Assembly: GCA_023525975.1 (NCBI GenBank)
Contig: CM042039.1
Span: 10,818,501 to 10,882,500 of the forward strand
Length of the DNA: 64,000 nt
Source: Smallanthus sonchifolius
Lineage: Eukaryota > Streptophyta > Magnoliopsida > Asterales > Asteraceae
Direction: 5' to 3'
Part shown: positions 30,924-43,682 of the stretch, in pieces
How positions within the stretch are numbered: position 1 is the first letter of the stretch
How the letters are laid out: each line of letters begins with the position of its first letter
Made by a program: the position numbers and the translations under genes
Notes under the pieces: model-generated
Seen by the model: the letters and a program-made list of their open reading frames with translations, nothing else
The model's database searches: none
What the model was told of the DNA's origin: nothing

Positions 30924-32764
30924 TGTAACGAACCAAAATCCGGGTTTCGTTTTTAAATAAATAAAATATTTCAATAAATATTGTAGTGGAAATAATATTT
31001 ATGAAATAAGTTGAAATAAGTGGGTTTCAAGTTAGAAATGGAGTTATGTTAGTTTTTAACTAACTATAGAATGAAATGGGTAAAATGGAAGTTGAGGGAC
31101 TAAAGGTGTAATATGACAAATCTGCCATATTTGACTCTTTGAAGTCAAAATTGGTCTTATTTGTTATGTTGGATCGTTCTTGAGCAAGAGAGAAAAGAAG
31201 AGAAATCGAATTTGAAGCAAAACGTGCATTTGGAGCTTGATTTGTGGGGGGTTTTGGCTTGCACATCACTCTCCTAACATCAAGTAAGTAATTTCCTTCC
31301 CTTGATTTCACTTTGAATGTGATATTTGGTGGGTTTTGAAGAAATCCAAAAATTTAGTATGCATGTGGTAAATTAGTGATAGATTGTAAATAATCTAGTT
31401 AATCTAAAGGTAAAGAGAGGTGATTAACATTATAGAACCCTTTGATTTTGATTTTGATTTTGAAAAGTTAGAGTTCATATGGTGAAAATTGGGGGTGTTT
31501 GGATCATGATGCTAGAATGATGAATTAGTGAATATTAAGTGTTTAGGTGGTAATAGACACTTGAACAAACACCAAATTGACTTAATAAAAGTTATCTAAT
31601 GAGAAATTAGTGTCAAAGTATTGGAAAGAAAACTCAACTAAGTGAGTTTGTGTTGAAAGAGGGTGTTTGGTTATGAGGATAATCCAAACGGGTCAGTTTG
31701 GGTTGGAAAATGAAAAATTGGGTTGTGGACTCAATTGTAATGTGATTATGTATGTATGTTAGATTACTAAACTAGGTGTACATGTTTAGGTAATCAAGTT
31801 GCAAAACTAGAAGGTGATGCGGGATCTTCTAACTCAAGAGGTAAGTACCTTGCACTTACTTAGTATTAATGATAAATGGGTGAAATGTGTTATATGTATG
31901 CATACTATGTGTAAAATTGAATATGTATGATGATGGCATGAACTAGTATGTGATAAGTATGAATGTAGTTATAGTTGAAATACTATAATGGAAATGTGAA
32001 ATGAATGAATGTAGTTATAGTGCAATACTATAATGGATATGTATGAATAGGGTTATGATCTAAGAATCATAATGGATACGAAGTTATGATCTATGAATCA
32101 TAATGGATATGAGGTTATGGTTAAAATATCATAATGGATAAGAGGTTATGATTTAAGAATCAAACGGGTCAAATGGGTGGAAACAAGTGATTAATACTTG
32201 TTTGTTATGTTTATCTTCATTACTAATGGTGAATTGTTCATGTGGTTATGTAGGAAAAGCTCCGATGTAGGTCAAGGTCAAGTCCGGGGTGTTGAAGGAT
32301 TCTCGCACGCGTTTTGGTATTTTGGGGGTTTAAAAGAAAATCCTTAGTTTGTTATGTAAACTGGTACAAAACTTGATGTTTTGATGAATTTTGGTATTGT
32401 GTATATGATGTTTAAGTAATGGTCAAAATACCCAAGTGTTGTGAGTTTTTGGTGTCAAGTGGTTTTGGTAAAAATGGCAAAATTTGACTAAGTGTTGGAA
32501 CTGGGCAGCTGAGTAAACTTTCTGTTTACTCAGCCACCTCGCGGTACGCGAAGAATAGGGCAAGGTCTCTCGCGGTACGCGAGGGACTTGGCTTCCGGTC
32601 AGGTAATTTGGCACTCCCTCGCGGTACGCGAAGGGAGGTGGCAAAACCCTCGCGGTACGCGAGAGTAGTAAAAAAATAAAAAAAAAATTAAAAAAAATTC
32701 TTGGGATAAAAGCTTCCGCGCGTTAAATGTTTAATTAATTGGTTTTCCAATTAAGGGTGTTACA
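30924..32764 (+). mobile_element. gypsy 3' LTR, unit 1/2 boundary (complete)
   Basis: 1,841 bp, TGTAACGAACC to GGGTGTTACA, directly after a polypurine tract (AAGGGGAGGTGATT). It contains five full hairpin units plus part of a sixth (about 31967-32165) and four CTCGCGGTACGCGAG palindromes (32537-32664). There is no 5' LTR for this element in the window. The right flank CTAATCCGTG is shared with the other two copies. Confidence 0.9.
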
Positions 32765-34577
32765 CTAATCCGTGTAGTAATCTTTAAGAAATTTTAGTTT
32801 CCTTTTTTTCCTCGTATTAGGGCATGGGGTATACCTCGTCTCCCGTGAGGCCTCTCATGCCTCTTAGATTTTTCAGCAGGTTTTTTTATCCTTATCCTTA
32901 TAATTACACTAAAAATCACTACTTTTTCAATTAAATAGTACTTTTTATACCTTTATCATTAACTTTTTTTCTCTCCTCCACTCACAACCATTTTAAAAAA
33001 ATATTAAAAAACTTATACAAGGGAACAGTATTTTCACAAATATACAGATTAACAGTAACATTTTCTCTCTTCTGCACTCACAACCACTTTAAACAACTCT
33101 CCAAAATATACATAACCTACTCACAAACATATACAAAACCTGCTGTAAATGCTCTTACACTTACTTGGGAGGGGTGGTGTTCAAATTAGTTTTCCCTCTC
33201 ACACCCAATCACAACCCTCACACTAGTTCTCACGCCCGGCACTCACCGTGAGTGGCCCACGCCGTGAAAATTGAGTGGGATGGTGTTCTACCTGAAGGGA
33301 ATCTTGCATGTGTTGAGTTTAAAACTTTTGACAACAGAAGCAAAAAAACATGATCTTTTAAAATATTTAATGATTCCAACCATGGATCCAATTGCAAAAT
33401 AATGAAACCAAAACAAAACAACCATACTGGGTTTAGAAATTACAACCTTTGTAGAGAAGTGGTTGCTTAGACACTTGAAGATGATGAATGGAGAGATCAA
33501 AGTAGAAGCTCCTCCAAAACGTATCCACACCAAGCAATGAAGCTCCAAGGATAGTGCTAGCCAACTAAACCCGAAAAGCTTGTCAAGATGTATGTTAAAA
33601 CTTCCAAGAACTCCTTCTTGAAATGCCTTCAAATATGTGTATGTAAAATGTAGAAAGAACACCCAAGAACAACTACAACCATTCAACCAATTGCCCTAAC
33701 ACTTTAGTTCATTGGTAGCTTGTGGCCTTCAAATTAAAGAAAATGAGCTGCCAAAACAGCCTTGTTTCAGCAGAATATATAGCCACAAAAAGTGATGAAA
33801 GTATGGTTCTTGATCTCCCATTTAATGCAAGACATGGAACAAAGATCATGGCCTTACTTTTGACACCATACATGCATTAAATGCTAGTCTTTAGTTGCAA
33901 GAAAAGTGAAAAGAAGGCCATCCTTTTCTGCCCCAAAATCTCGGCCAACATTAAAAGAAATGGATTGGGGCATGGTCTTGGTAATCACGAGCCTTCACAT
34001 CCCATGCATGTGTTTAGTTAGACTATAACTTGATCCTTCCATTCAAACTAAGCTGGTTACATATATATATTACACATGATGTATAATGTGCATACAAATA
34101 TACGTATGCATTATCAACTTTGTATTAAAACAAAGTTAGCTAGCTTGGAAAAATAAATAACATACACATATATAAGTTCTAACAAAAGGTTGATTGTGCA
34201 TATATATTTGCATACGCATAAATACATGCATTCATATATATACATACAATAAATATGTGATCATAAGTAATTGTTACAAATGACAATTACTAAATATATA
34301 TCTTGACCGGGTTAAAACGTTTAAACGTATATAAACGTATCCTTGATATTTGCTTAGTGTGTGACCCTTTGGGATCATATATTATTAGCAATACTATTGG
34401 ACGTTACTCCTTGGGCATACAGATCCAACACTATCGTCGTGAGTCAACCACATAGGCTCACGTGAACTACTCACGATGGCATACCGCATCCCCTTAGAGG
34501 TCCTTTGAAGTGCTGTGTTTTGGTCTTCCTAAATTTTACACATCATGCAACAATTAAATGGGAGGAAATTATTATAT
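32765..34577. other. LTR flank, unit 2
   Basis: Includes the MITE listed separately and about 620 bp of sequence (33158-33780) seen also in unit 3 but missing from unit 1. The longest frame there (minus strand) is not conserved in length in unit 3 and is not called a gene. A few TA repeats near 34061 mark the site of the unit 1 expansion. Confidence 0.5.
32867..33154. mobile_element. Harbinger-type MITE (CAGCAGGTTT family), unit 2
   Basis: Inverted ends GA(GCAT)TTTTTCAGCAGGTTT and AAAACCTGCTGTAAATGCTC, with TTA on both sides (32864-32866, 33155-33157). The left end has lost 4 bp relative to unit 3. AT-rich, no ORF. Unit 3 copy: 61046-61337. Confidence 0.75.
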
Positions 34578-35056
34578 GAGGCTCAGATATGTAAACAGCA
34601 GAGGAGGATAGATCTGCCATGGCTACAAATCTATCAGTTGCCCCGCCAAGATGCGGAAAATGTCAAACTTTGATCTGATCCACTAGGATAGACTGAAGCA
34701 GTGGCGGAACTTGAACAATTAAGTTAGGGGGACCGAAAAGATTACACATTAAAAGACCAAATTTTTTTCACCAAATAGAGACCAAAAATCCAAAAAAAAC
34801 CAAGCCTTACACAAACGACAAAAGAAGAATAATTACAACTCAACCCGACGACCTTTAATGTTTTTAAATTCATCACTAGTGGGCTTAGTGAAAATAAGTT
34901 TGGGTTTTATCTGGATCAGGAGGGCCCAAACGCTATAACTAATACGAAATAAATCTACTGAGCCAAAATCAGTACTTCTGAACAAAAATTTGTGGGGGGA
35001 CCCCTTTGGCCTCCACTATGTTTCGCCCATGGACTGAAGCTTATTATCACAGCCTC
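34578..35056 (-). ncRNA. R-block split by a MITE, unit 2 (dead copy)
   Basis: Same arrangement as 8267-8746: R-block with altered box C, interrupted by the hAT MITE at 34699-35031. Confidence 0.55.
34699..35031. mobile_element. hAT-type MITE, unit 2
   Basis: Same element and site as 8388-8721, 333 bp, TSD GACTGAAG at 34691-34698 and 35032-35039. A few percent diverged from unit 1. Confidence 0.88.
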
Positions 35057-35150
35057 TTACGATGTGTTCCCGAGTTTGAAGTTATAGTGATACCACTAGA
35101 CCATGTGTTCACGAGTTTGAAGTTATAGTGATACCACTAGACCACAAGCT
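35057..35150 (-). repeat. duplicated tRNA-like fragment, unit 2
   Basis: Two adjacent A-box/B-box-like copies, as at 8747-8838. Confidence 0.5.
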
Positions 35151-35202
35151 CTTTGGTATTACTAGTACGTTTGTTTTGTTATATATGCAAATCGATTGAC
35201 AA

Positions 35203-35511
35203 AACAAAGGGGTTGTTGAGAATAAATTCCATATTAGGTCCTTGGAGTATTTCTCAATATGCACTTTGAGCTTGAAACTTTCGGTTTAACCAAATTTTGG
35301 TTCAAAATATTTAGTTTATATAGATTTGATTGAAAAATCGTGTGAGATGCAAGTGAAACTAAAATGCATATACTCAAGTATTCAATTGAAACAACAGTAT
35401 CGTTTTGTTCCAACTAAAATACAAGGTGATTACAAAATAACAAATATACAATTGTATATCTAGTATTCTAATATCTATAATACGCTTCACATATGCCACA
35501 CTTAGTACTAA
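35203..35511. repeat. internally deleted Q-block and flank, unit 2
   Basis: Equivalent of 8895-9201; nearly identical. Confidence 0.55.
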
Positions 35512-35764
35512 GGTCATGTGTAGTGGACCGGTGGTTCCACGTCCAGAGTGTGATCCATCCTCCATGTACGCAAACAAACCCACACCCTTGCCAGATAAGC
35601 ACATCCGCCATCACACCCGTTGTCTGAATCACACCTAATGGCCCCCAGGCCCTAAAGGCGAAAACTCCTTCACTGGCACGGTGTTCAAGCCCTTAACGCC
35701 TCTCACGCCCAAAATATGTTGCCATGTTGGAGAGCTTCACGCCCGTTGTGGACTACGGATGGCC
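35512..35764. mobile_element. Tourist/Harbinger-type MITE, unit 2
   Basis: Same as 9202-9454, with TAA on both sides. Confidence 0.85.
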
Positions 35765-36500
35765 TAAAAGATATTAAAAAACTATTAATTATAAATACAT
35801 GTTTAATTTGGTAATCGTGAAACATAATAACATACTAACACAACAAGGGTTAAACGCAATAACAAATGCTAATAGAACAATTAGGACAACATAAAACTTG
35901 AAATCAACCGTTAAGGATTAGGTGCTATTGCGCTAATACTAATTCAAGAGGCTAAACTTATGTTTACCAGACCCAAGAACTGTTTGACCAAACTCACCAG
36001 ACCCAAAATTTTCAACCCCTTAGGGCGCCTCATAAATCTGAGGATGAAGTCTTGAGACCGCGCTTTTTAAACCAAGCTCGTAAAAAAATGATCCACTGTA
36101 ATTGAGGTTGTGAGTTCAAGGGTGGCTCCATTTTTTCCTTCTTTATACGGTTAATTGGCACCACTGCAATTTACACAATTAAATTACAACCTCAAGTTTC
36201 TATCTTGAACTTGATCAATAATGTATACAAACTTTCTACACAATGAAAAATGACATAGAGAAGGGAAATACACAAAGCTCGTAAATAATTAGTAATCACG
36301 TTGTAAACATGTTGTAACGCTGCACCTGTAGATACTAGAAATAACTAAGAGAATGTTTGGGAGTGTGGTGGGAAAGTGCTAGCCAATAAGTAAAAAAATT
36401 AGCATTTTTTTTTTCTGAAAAACTAATAAGTCATAAGTCATTCTCAAAAGTCAAGAAATAACTAAGTTATACTGATCAGACACGAATAAAATGATTATAG
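35765..36500. other. intergenic flank, unit 2
   Basis: Carries about 400 bp (36034-36430) absent from unit 1 and present in unit 3 (63010-63430). Around 36100-36130 TTGTGAGTTCAAGGG is faintly B-box-like. The foldback present at 63365-63393 is partly deleted here. No gene. Confidence 0.5.
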
Positions 36501-36643
36501 GAGGCTCAGATCTGTAAACAACGGAACAAAGAAGGATAAATCCGCCATGGCTGCAAATCTATGAATTGCCCCGCCAAGATGCGAATAATCTCAAACTTTG
36601 CTCCAATCCACTCGGACAGACTGAAATTTATCATCACAGCCTC
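36501..36643 (-). ncRNA. candidate box C/D snoRNA (R-block, unit 2, intact)
   Basis: 143 nt on the minus strand with GAGGC-T-GTGATGA and CTGA-GCCTC ends. By eye it matches 9799-9941 over the whole block. A TATATATA run lies 20-40 nt upstream of the 5' end. Confidence 0.55.
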
Positions 36644-36726
36644 TTAATACATGTGTTTCTAACCTAGTATATATATATATATATACACAACAGCTTCAAC
36701 TTCAGCAAACTGATTGAACAAAACAA

Positions 36727-37011
36727 AGGGGTTGTTGAAATCTCAACAAAATCATCGGCCACGAACACCAATTTTGACCGAATAAAGTCAAAATTAGACT
36801 TCGATTTGAACAGAGGAGGCAACCACCCCTAGAAACCATGTTTCATGATCTCCTCTGAGATGGCCTCATCTCGTCCGAGTGGAATTGGTTTACAATCAGA
36901 ATCCTTAATTTGTGCCTGTCGCCTCATATTTGTGTGAAGGGTGTTTGAGAGTAAATTATGAATTAGGTCCTTGGAGTATTTCTCAATATGCACTTTGAGC
37001 TTGAAACTTTT
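36727..37011. repeat. Q-block, unit 2
   Basis: Matches 10024-10311 with a few substitutions and small indels near 36890-36950. Confidence 0.8.
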
Positions 37012-37080
37012 CACTCTAGGACTATATGTCTATACGAGCAAATTATACTTTATTAACTCGTAAACGGTAAAACGTTATAA

Positions 37081-37351
37081 TCCTTATTGTAATAAATGAT
37101 TTCAAATAATGACACGTGTTATCATTATACTTTTTCTCACTAAAATCTTCTAATTTTTCTTTTTTTAAATAAGTTTGAATTTTAAAATATAATTATATTA
37201 ATGTTGTTTTCTAAAAAAATAATAATATAAAACTTGAATTCTAATCATTACTTAATTTGAATTCTAATATAAAATTTGAAATCTAATCTTCCCTACATTA
37301 TTATATTTTTTATATTAAACAATCTCATGTAATACATGAGTATATATCTAG
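37081..37351 (+). mobile_element. short Helitron-like element, unit 2
   Basis: Equivalent of 10380-10653, with the 3' hairpin CATGTAATACATG and ATCTAG end. Confidence 0.6.
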
Positions 37352-38283
37352 TAAATTTATAAAGTAACTAAAAATATATTGAATACTTGAGTATACGGTT
37401 AATAACTCGTAAATCGTTATAACAAATTTATAAATTTAGTATACTTTATTAACTCCAGCCTGCTTCGTACCACCACTGTGCCAAGTTCCACCGGACCACC
37501 ACTGGTTGCTCCAAACCAGTGAACCCTATATTTAATTCCAAATTCACATCTTAAAATCTGATCTTGATCAGTTTTTAATATTTTTAAGGGCTTTACCCTG
37601 TATTTTTTAAAGGGTTCACCACAGTTTTTCTATACAGCTTTGTACTACAATTTTTGAAACTAACGGTGAACCCACCACTATGTAAATCCACCCATGTGAC
37701 TGGTTATGGATTTGTGCAAAAAAAGTATGTCAGAGAAGGGAGGGTGGGGGATGTTACTGTGTGTGTATATATATTATTTTTTGTTTTTATATAAAGAGTA
37801 AGCAAGTATAATAATAATAATCTATTTTATATAATAAACAAGTAAAATTTATGACACTTGTCAACACCTTCTCGTAAAATTTTCCCCGCCCAAACCATTT
37901 ATACGCGTTTGATAAAACACGCGGACCTTTCTTGGATCCAAATAACCCGATGTCGCCGTATCAAAACCCTACCCACAAAGATGTTCTTCCTCATCGTCGT
38001 TTCAAATCTTCTATGCCCATGTGCTAGGGTTCGAAGCAAGAGAAGCCAGTCGAACACCACCAATCTCCTATCAATTCTTCTTCTGCTAACAATTCACCTC
38101 TTTTATGTGTACAACACACATATTTCTCACTCTACCCTAACCCTAAATCATTGAATCTATTCATCGACTTTGTTCTCGAAACCTCAAAATCTGTTAATTT
38201 TCATCTCAGATCTTCAGTTTTTGGTTTTGAATACGATAATTGATGTTGCTAGATTTAATTTTGAAAATTGAACTCAGTTGATA

Positions 38284-38401
38284 ATGGCAGTGGAGGGAGT
38301 GATATCCTTCTCGGTGGCATAAGCGATGGAAGATGTTCTTCAACAACATGATAATCGATCGAGAGAACTGGATTTGAATTCCCGTGGAGCAGAGGAAGCT
38401 G
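38284..38401 (+). pseudogene. KIN14: kinesin-14 first exon fragment, unit 2
   Basis: Same as 11580-11697, with one difference giving MAVEG at the start. The same TAA is at codon 13 and the same GTATGT donor is present. Not functional. Confidence 0.8.
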
Positions 38402-38977
38402 GTATGTGTAATTTTGTTCCCTGCAATTAGTTCATGATTATTTTAAATTTGTTTCTGAAATTGTAAAAACCTTTATAATCTGTTCACAAATACTTAGATT
38501 GGTCTACAATAAAATATCATCTGTAATAATACATGCTTCCTGAATGATTTTTATTTTAATTTATCTGGTAGCCCAGACATGTATAAACTATTCTATGACC
38601 AATGGTATCTGTGTTTGTAGCAATTATATGGCATTTGTGTATGTATTGCCTTTCACATGTTATCCATGTTCAATAAAAGTTGGTAGTAAAACGTTTTAGA
38701 TGAGTTGCAGACTTGCAGCCATTTTACACTTATCTGAATGCCCAAATGTAAGGGGTGTATTATAATAGGAAGATTTTTTGTAGTTTTAGTTTTATAAGAT
38801 TGATCTTACATTTTTGTTTATCTACAATATCATTTTGTGATACTTATTCTCCTATAAGATATGTTGATATTGTTATCCCTACATTTGCAATATTTGGTGT
38901 TATTTGACTAGAGTTTATGTTCAATTATTTATCTTGATAAAAGATCTGGGCTATCTGAAGTGGGTTTGTATTTGCAG

Positions 38978-39553
38978 GTTGATCTATTTTCTATAGTGAA
39001 CCAGATGAAGCAAAGTAAGAACAAGAAAATGATGTGGTAGATGATGCAAACTATTCAGAATACGTTGCTGGTGCACTTGGTATGGGTGACCAATTTTCTG
39101 GTAAAATTCCAGATGCTTAATGGGCAGGAGACATGGCACAACCATAAATTGCTTGTATGGTAAAATGGTGCAAATGGTAAGAAATTAGAAATCACTTGAT
39201 TTCTTTTCGTTTATTTATATTTCTGTTATCATTCAAGATTTGCTTTATTTTGAGTTTTTTTAACTATGACCTTTTATTTTCAGCTCCCGTGTCTGCAGAT
39301 GGCTGGGAAGTTGTGGCTGCCTTTGTACCTCAAGCCGAATTGAAATTGAGTGACCTGCTTGATGTTAAATTGATTGATACTATAAGTTGAGGTTACATGT
39401 TAAATCACGGTATTGGTTTAAAGGTATGGTTTTAGATTTTAAAGTGAAACCTTTGAAACTTGAAGGTTTAGGCAGTTAATCAGTTTTTCCATGTTTTTAG
39501 GTGCGTGCATACGGAATCACCACTTCATATGTCCACACAATCTGCCCATCTCG
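38978..39553 (+). pseudogene. captured exon-like fragments, unit 2
   Basis: Equivalent of 12274-12849: three exon-like pieces with splice signals (NYSEYVAGALGMG; WEVVAAFVPQAELKLSDLL; VRAYGITTSYVHTICPSR). Parent genes not recognised. Confidence 0.5.
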
Positions 39554-40671
39554 GTACGTTACATGTTAAATTTAACCTTTGTATTTGTGCTCTCTGATAT
39601 GTGAACTTAAAAATTTGGATTTTGCGATCAACGATGTATACCAAAACTAAACTGTACATGTTTGGCCTGTTAGACCACCCGCCTTTTAGCTTTCGTTTTT
39701 TTTATAGATTACACTTTCAAATATTAACTTGGTAGAAGATTGGTTCAAGTGTTGGGTGGATTTCTAACTTAAAGAAGAAACAGATTGCTTTTAAAAATAT
39801 TTCACATTTCATAATGGATCAACTGTTGGGTTTTTGTTCTTTCAATATTATATCAACTGCATCTTGACCAAATTCTTGAAATCAGTATTTACAATATATA
39901 TAACGAATTGAAAACCTTTGTAAAGTTTCTTTAACCTTGCTAAGTTTAAAAGAGAGTTTATTTATATGTTTACTTAAGGAATATAAAGTTTAATCAATTC
40001 TCAAATTGAAGATATCTTTAGCTTTTTGGTTAAACATAATTCTGACTTTTACTTCAGTGTTTTTTTTCACTTAAATATGTGATGAATTCAATAAAGTAGC
40101 AAGTTGGTGATTTTTGTCAGTTTGCATTCAGTTGTTTTTCTCATTTAGATTTAAAATAACCAACTGACTTAAACAAATAGAAAAGAGAAAAACAAACGAT
40201 CACTACAGCAACATTCTCTCTTCTATCTTCTATGTAGTCTTTGAATGATTTTAGCCATTCTGTAACAATATCATGTAATAATCCAAAACCCACCCACATG
40301 CAAATTGTTAGCATCTCATCATATATACTTATCAACAAATTGTTAAATGTGAAACGGGTCTGCCAAAATGGATCATATTAAAAAAAACTTTGATTATCAC
40401 TGATACACTTACCTTCTTCAGTTAATCTCCTTACTTATTTCTATTCTAAAATTTAGTTTCATACATTTTCATGGATGAGTAATTAGTTTAGAAGCACTGT
40501 AGAATTGGCATTTAAGTGGAACCTGATAGTGAAGGTTTTAAACAACCACAACCCAGCTTGAAAGTAAGTGCACATAGCATCTGCTATTGTTTTTAAATTA
40601 ACCGCAAATATCAAATAACATGTTGACATTGCATTCATCAACAGCTGATAATTAAAATTTTCTTTATGCAG

Positions 40672-40754
40672 GTATCTCATGTTAACATTGCCCGATGTGG
40701 TGGTTGATACAGTTGGAATTACAACTTTGCCATCTGAAGATTCAGTTGTATAAA
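40672..40754 (+). pseudogene. captured terminal exon-like fragment, unit 2 only
   Basis: After a TTATGCAG acceptor the frame reads YLMLTLPDVVVDTVGITTLP then SEDSVV and stops at TAA, like a last coding exon. It lies in the segment deleted from unit 1. Parent gene not recognised. Confidence 0.45.
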
Positions 40755-42367
40755 AGAGGAGGAAGTTGGAACAGTTTCATTTTCATTTGTTAGCCACGTG
40801 TCATGTGATCGTGATTTGTCAATAAGGAGGTATATTAAATTATAAACCTTATTTTATTCATAATTAACACACTTTCCAAAATCCTAAAAATCTAAACTTC
40901 TGTAACAATTATACATTTTCTTTGATGATTTATGATTGTACATAGAGTTGTACAATAGCATGGCAGAACAAGAAGGCACTCATAGTGAAGAAGATTCTAA
41001 GAAAGCATATAGAGTTGTCAGATCAGATAATATACTTAATTTTTTCCTTTTTAAATTTCTGTTTTAAATAATTTGACTTTTCTATTAATAAACTTATTTT
41101 GTTTTAAGAAAAATCCTTTCCTTTTTTAAATCAATATGTAATTTTATGGAAAGTTTATGGTAAGTAAGGAGATCCTTTCTATTTTTTCAAACCAGGTTGT
41201 ATTTTTTTTTTATTTCAGACATCCTTTCCATTTTATAACTTTAATCATGAGTATAATCAAACAAAGTATTAAACGAGTGTGTATATCATGACTTGTGTGA
41301 AATAAGTCATTTTACTCATGAGTATAATTTCAAAATAACATCTATTTATAACTTTAATCAAACGAAGTATTAAATGTGATTGCTTATCAGGGGTATGACA
41401 TGTGGTTTTGTGTAGGTCCAAAATATCGGCTTTGGCTTTCCTTATAATCAAATTGTAATATGAAAGTAGAGATAAATGTGATGTTATTTTAAAGCGAGTA
41501 TAGGGAATTCTTTATAGGGTTGTTTAATTTAATCTGTTATGGGGCAAATAGTAAAATCAAGTCACATTTGGTGTTTGTAGTAAAGCATACTTTTGCGAAT
41601 CATAACACACGGCGTAGATATATAGGTTGATTTGGATTTTGTGTTATTTCAAATGGATCAAGTGAAAAATTAAGCCAAAAGGAACATGTCGAATGTGATT
41701 TTTTTATACGAAGTCCCATATCGTTTATTTAAAAAAAATTAAAACATATTTTTTTAACCATGTTAACAAAATAACTATTAAAATATTTGTCAACAAATTA
41801 CTAAAATTACTTTGTAGGGTACAACATCAACCTATACATGTTTTTATTAAACACGTGTAAACTTGCATTAGTTGCAATTTGAATGCTTATTTTCCCAGTT
41901 GGGATTAGGTTTCCTACGACATCAACCTCAAACTGTATGTTTTAATATTTTTGGAATGGTATATACTATACATGAAACTTGGAGAAGGTTTTTTTATTGG
42001 TGTCAAATTGCTTACTGTGTGGTATATTGATTTTCAAATTGGTTACCATTAATTGGTTATGTTGGTGTCATTTATTTTGTGTATGTTAAAAGTCAATTGT
42101 CGGTGGGTCGGGTCATGTGGTTTTTAAGTTGCTTATTATTAATTGGTTATATTGGTGTCAGTTGATCTATGTATGTTACTGTCGGTTGTTTTGTTGATTG
42201 ATAAGTCAATTTTGTTAGCTTACGTAAGAATAAGAACAATTTTCATTATAAACGCGAAATCCGCTGCCAAGAAATATTTACAGATTTATGAACTATATTT
42301 GGTATATTTTTCTATTTTACATTGTATTGTTTATTAGCCCCGTGTAATACACGGGTTCTAACATTAG

Positions 42368-43245
42368 TAATAATAATCAAATAGTTCCTAAGGTTTTACC
42401 TGGATAAAACTGTCGTCTAGGTTTAAGAAGTTGCATTTTAGGTTATTTTGTTTTTATTTTATAACTGGTATGAGTTAAAAAAAAATTAATTTTTTTTATA
42501 AAAATAACGTTTCTTTATTTAAAATATATAAATACAATCAAATCTCAAACACCATCGACACCACCACCCAACTCAACCCTTTAAACTAAGTTGTAAGTAG
42601 GTAATTTACTATAAAGATAATAATATGGCAAATTATAAAAATAGTTCCTATGCTTTAACATTAGTTAAAACATTTGGACACCACCACTGCAATCCCACCC
42701 TAATTTTTTGAATAATTCAGAATTTCGAATAGTTCATATTCGGTTTTGAATTTGGATTTTTTTAAACACCCCTAACCTCTCTCATCTAAACCCATTACCA
42801 CCATAACATAAAGCTTAACCCTAATGGAATTCACCATATGTCTCACTTTTGTAACCCTTTTTCATCATATTCCATCTCCTTCGTTGGAAGCTCGCATGCA
42901 GCACCCATTCTGACCACTAAAGGTGTCGATACAATCCCACTTTCCTACCCAACATCGTTATGTTGAACATGTATGTGCAGATAACGACATTTAACAACAC
43001 TGTCATCTAAAAGGTCACAAAACGAGCAACGGTAATTACTAAATATGTTTAAAGGAGTTTAAATGCATTAATGTGAAACGAAATTGTGGGTATAATTATT
43101 TAAAGAAATAATTACAAATAATCCCATAATATTAGTTGTTATTATTTGGATAAATAATAATTGCATATTAACATTAAATGAATATTTATTTGGAATAAAC
43201 TTTATTTATATTATGGTTTAAATAATTATATAATAATAATAATAA
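42368..43245. other. AT-rich segment with DNA-transposon remnant, unit 2
   Basis: Equivalent of 14236-15113. No gene. Confidence 0.45.
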
Positions 43246-43680
43246 TCTATACTATATAATAAATAAAGGTTTCTCAGTGACACGTGTCGTCTTCACATTC
43301 ATTCTTATAATTTTTTCCCGTCTCTCTCTCTTATTAAATACACCTCCATCTTTTCAATAATAATATATTTTTAAACAAATTATTAATTATACTAATAAAA
43401 CACATTTATTTTAAATTATCTCATATTATAAGAAACTTTGAAATCTAACTACCTAACTTATGGTTTCATTCAAAAGTAAATGAAAATCAGATTACTTTGA
43501 ATAGTAATCAATTTATTTTCAAAACTCAATTATACATTAACTTTTACATATTTTTAGATTTTGTTTTCCATTGTTAGTTTATGTGATTACATTTTTCCAC
43601 CTATAAAATATATATAAAGATTTAATAATTTTATGTATTAATATTTTTTCACCCTGTTTAGTACACAGGTTATAAGTTAG
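43246..43680 (+). mobile_element. short Helitron, unit 2
   Basis: Equivalent of 15114-15549. Confidence 0.65.
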
Positions 43681-43682
43681 TA

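Larger units (their letters stand above)
37821..42367 (+). mobile_element. gene-capturing Helitron, unit 2 (fuller copy)
   Basis: 5' A|TCTATTTTATATAATAAACAAG; 3' hairpin CCCGTGT-AAT-ACACGGG and ACATTAG before T. 4,547 bp. It carries the kinesin-14 leader and exon 1 (38284-38401), the exon-like fragments at about 38978-39553, and 1,428 bp (about 40279-41706) missing from unit 1. A further exon-like piece lies in that extra segment. All captured pieces are on the plus strand. No transposase is encoded. Confidence 0.8.

Noticed and set aside
33288..33686. 132-codon minus-strand ORF in unit 2
   Set aside because: Length and frame are not preserved in the near-identical unit 3 segment (109 codons at 61540-61869). 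There is no recognisable domain, and it lies in an AT-rich transposon-laden flank.
36829..37014. 61-codon minus-strand ORF in a Q-block (ends SEEIMKHGF)
   Set aside because: Other Q-block copies do not keep the upstream frame, and there are no splice sites or homologues I recognise.
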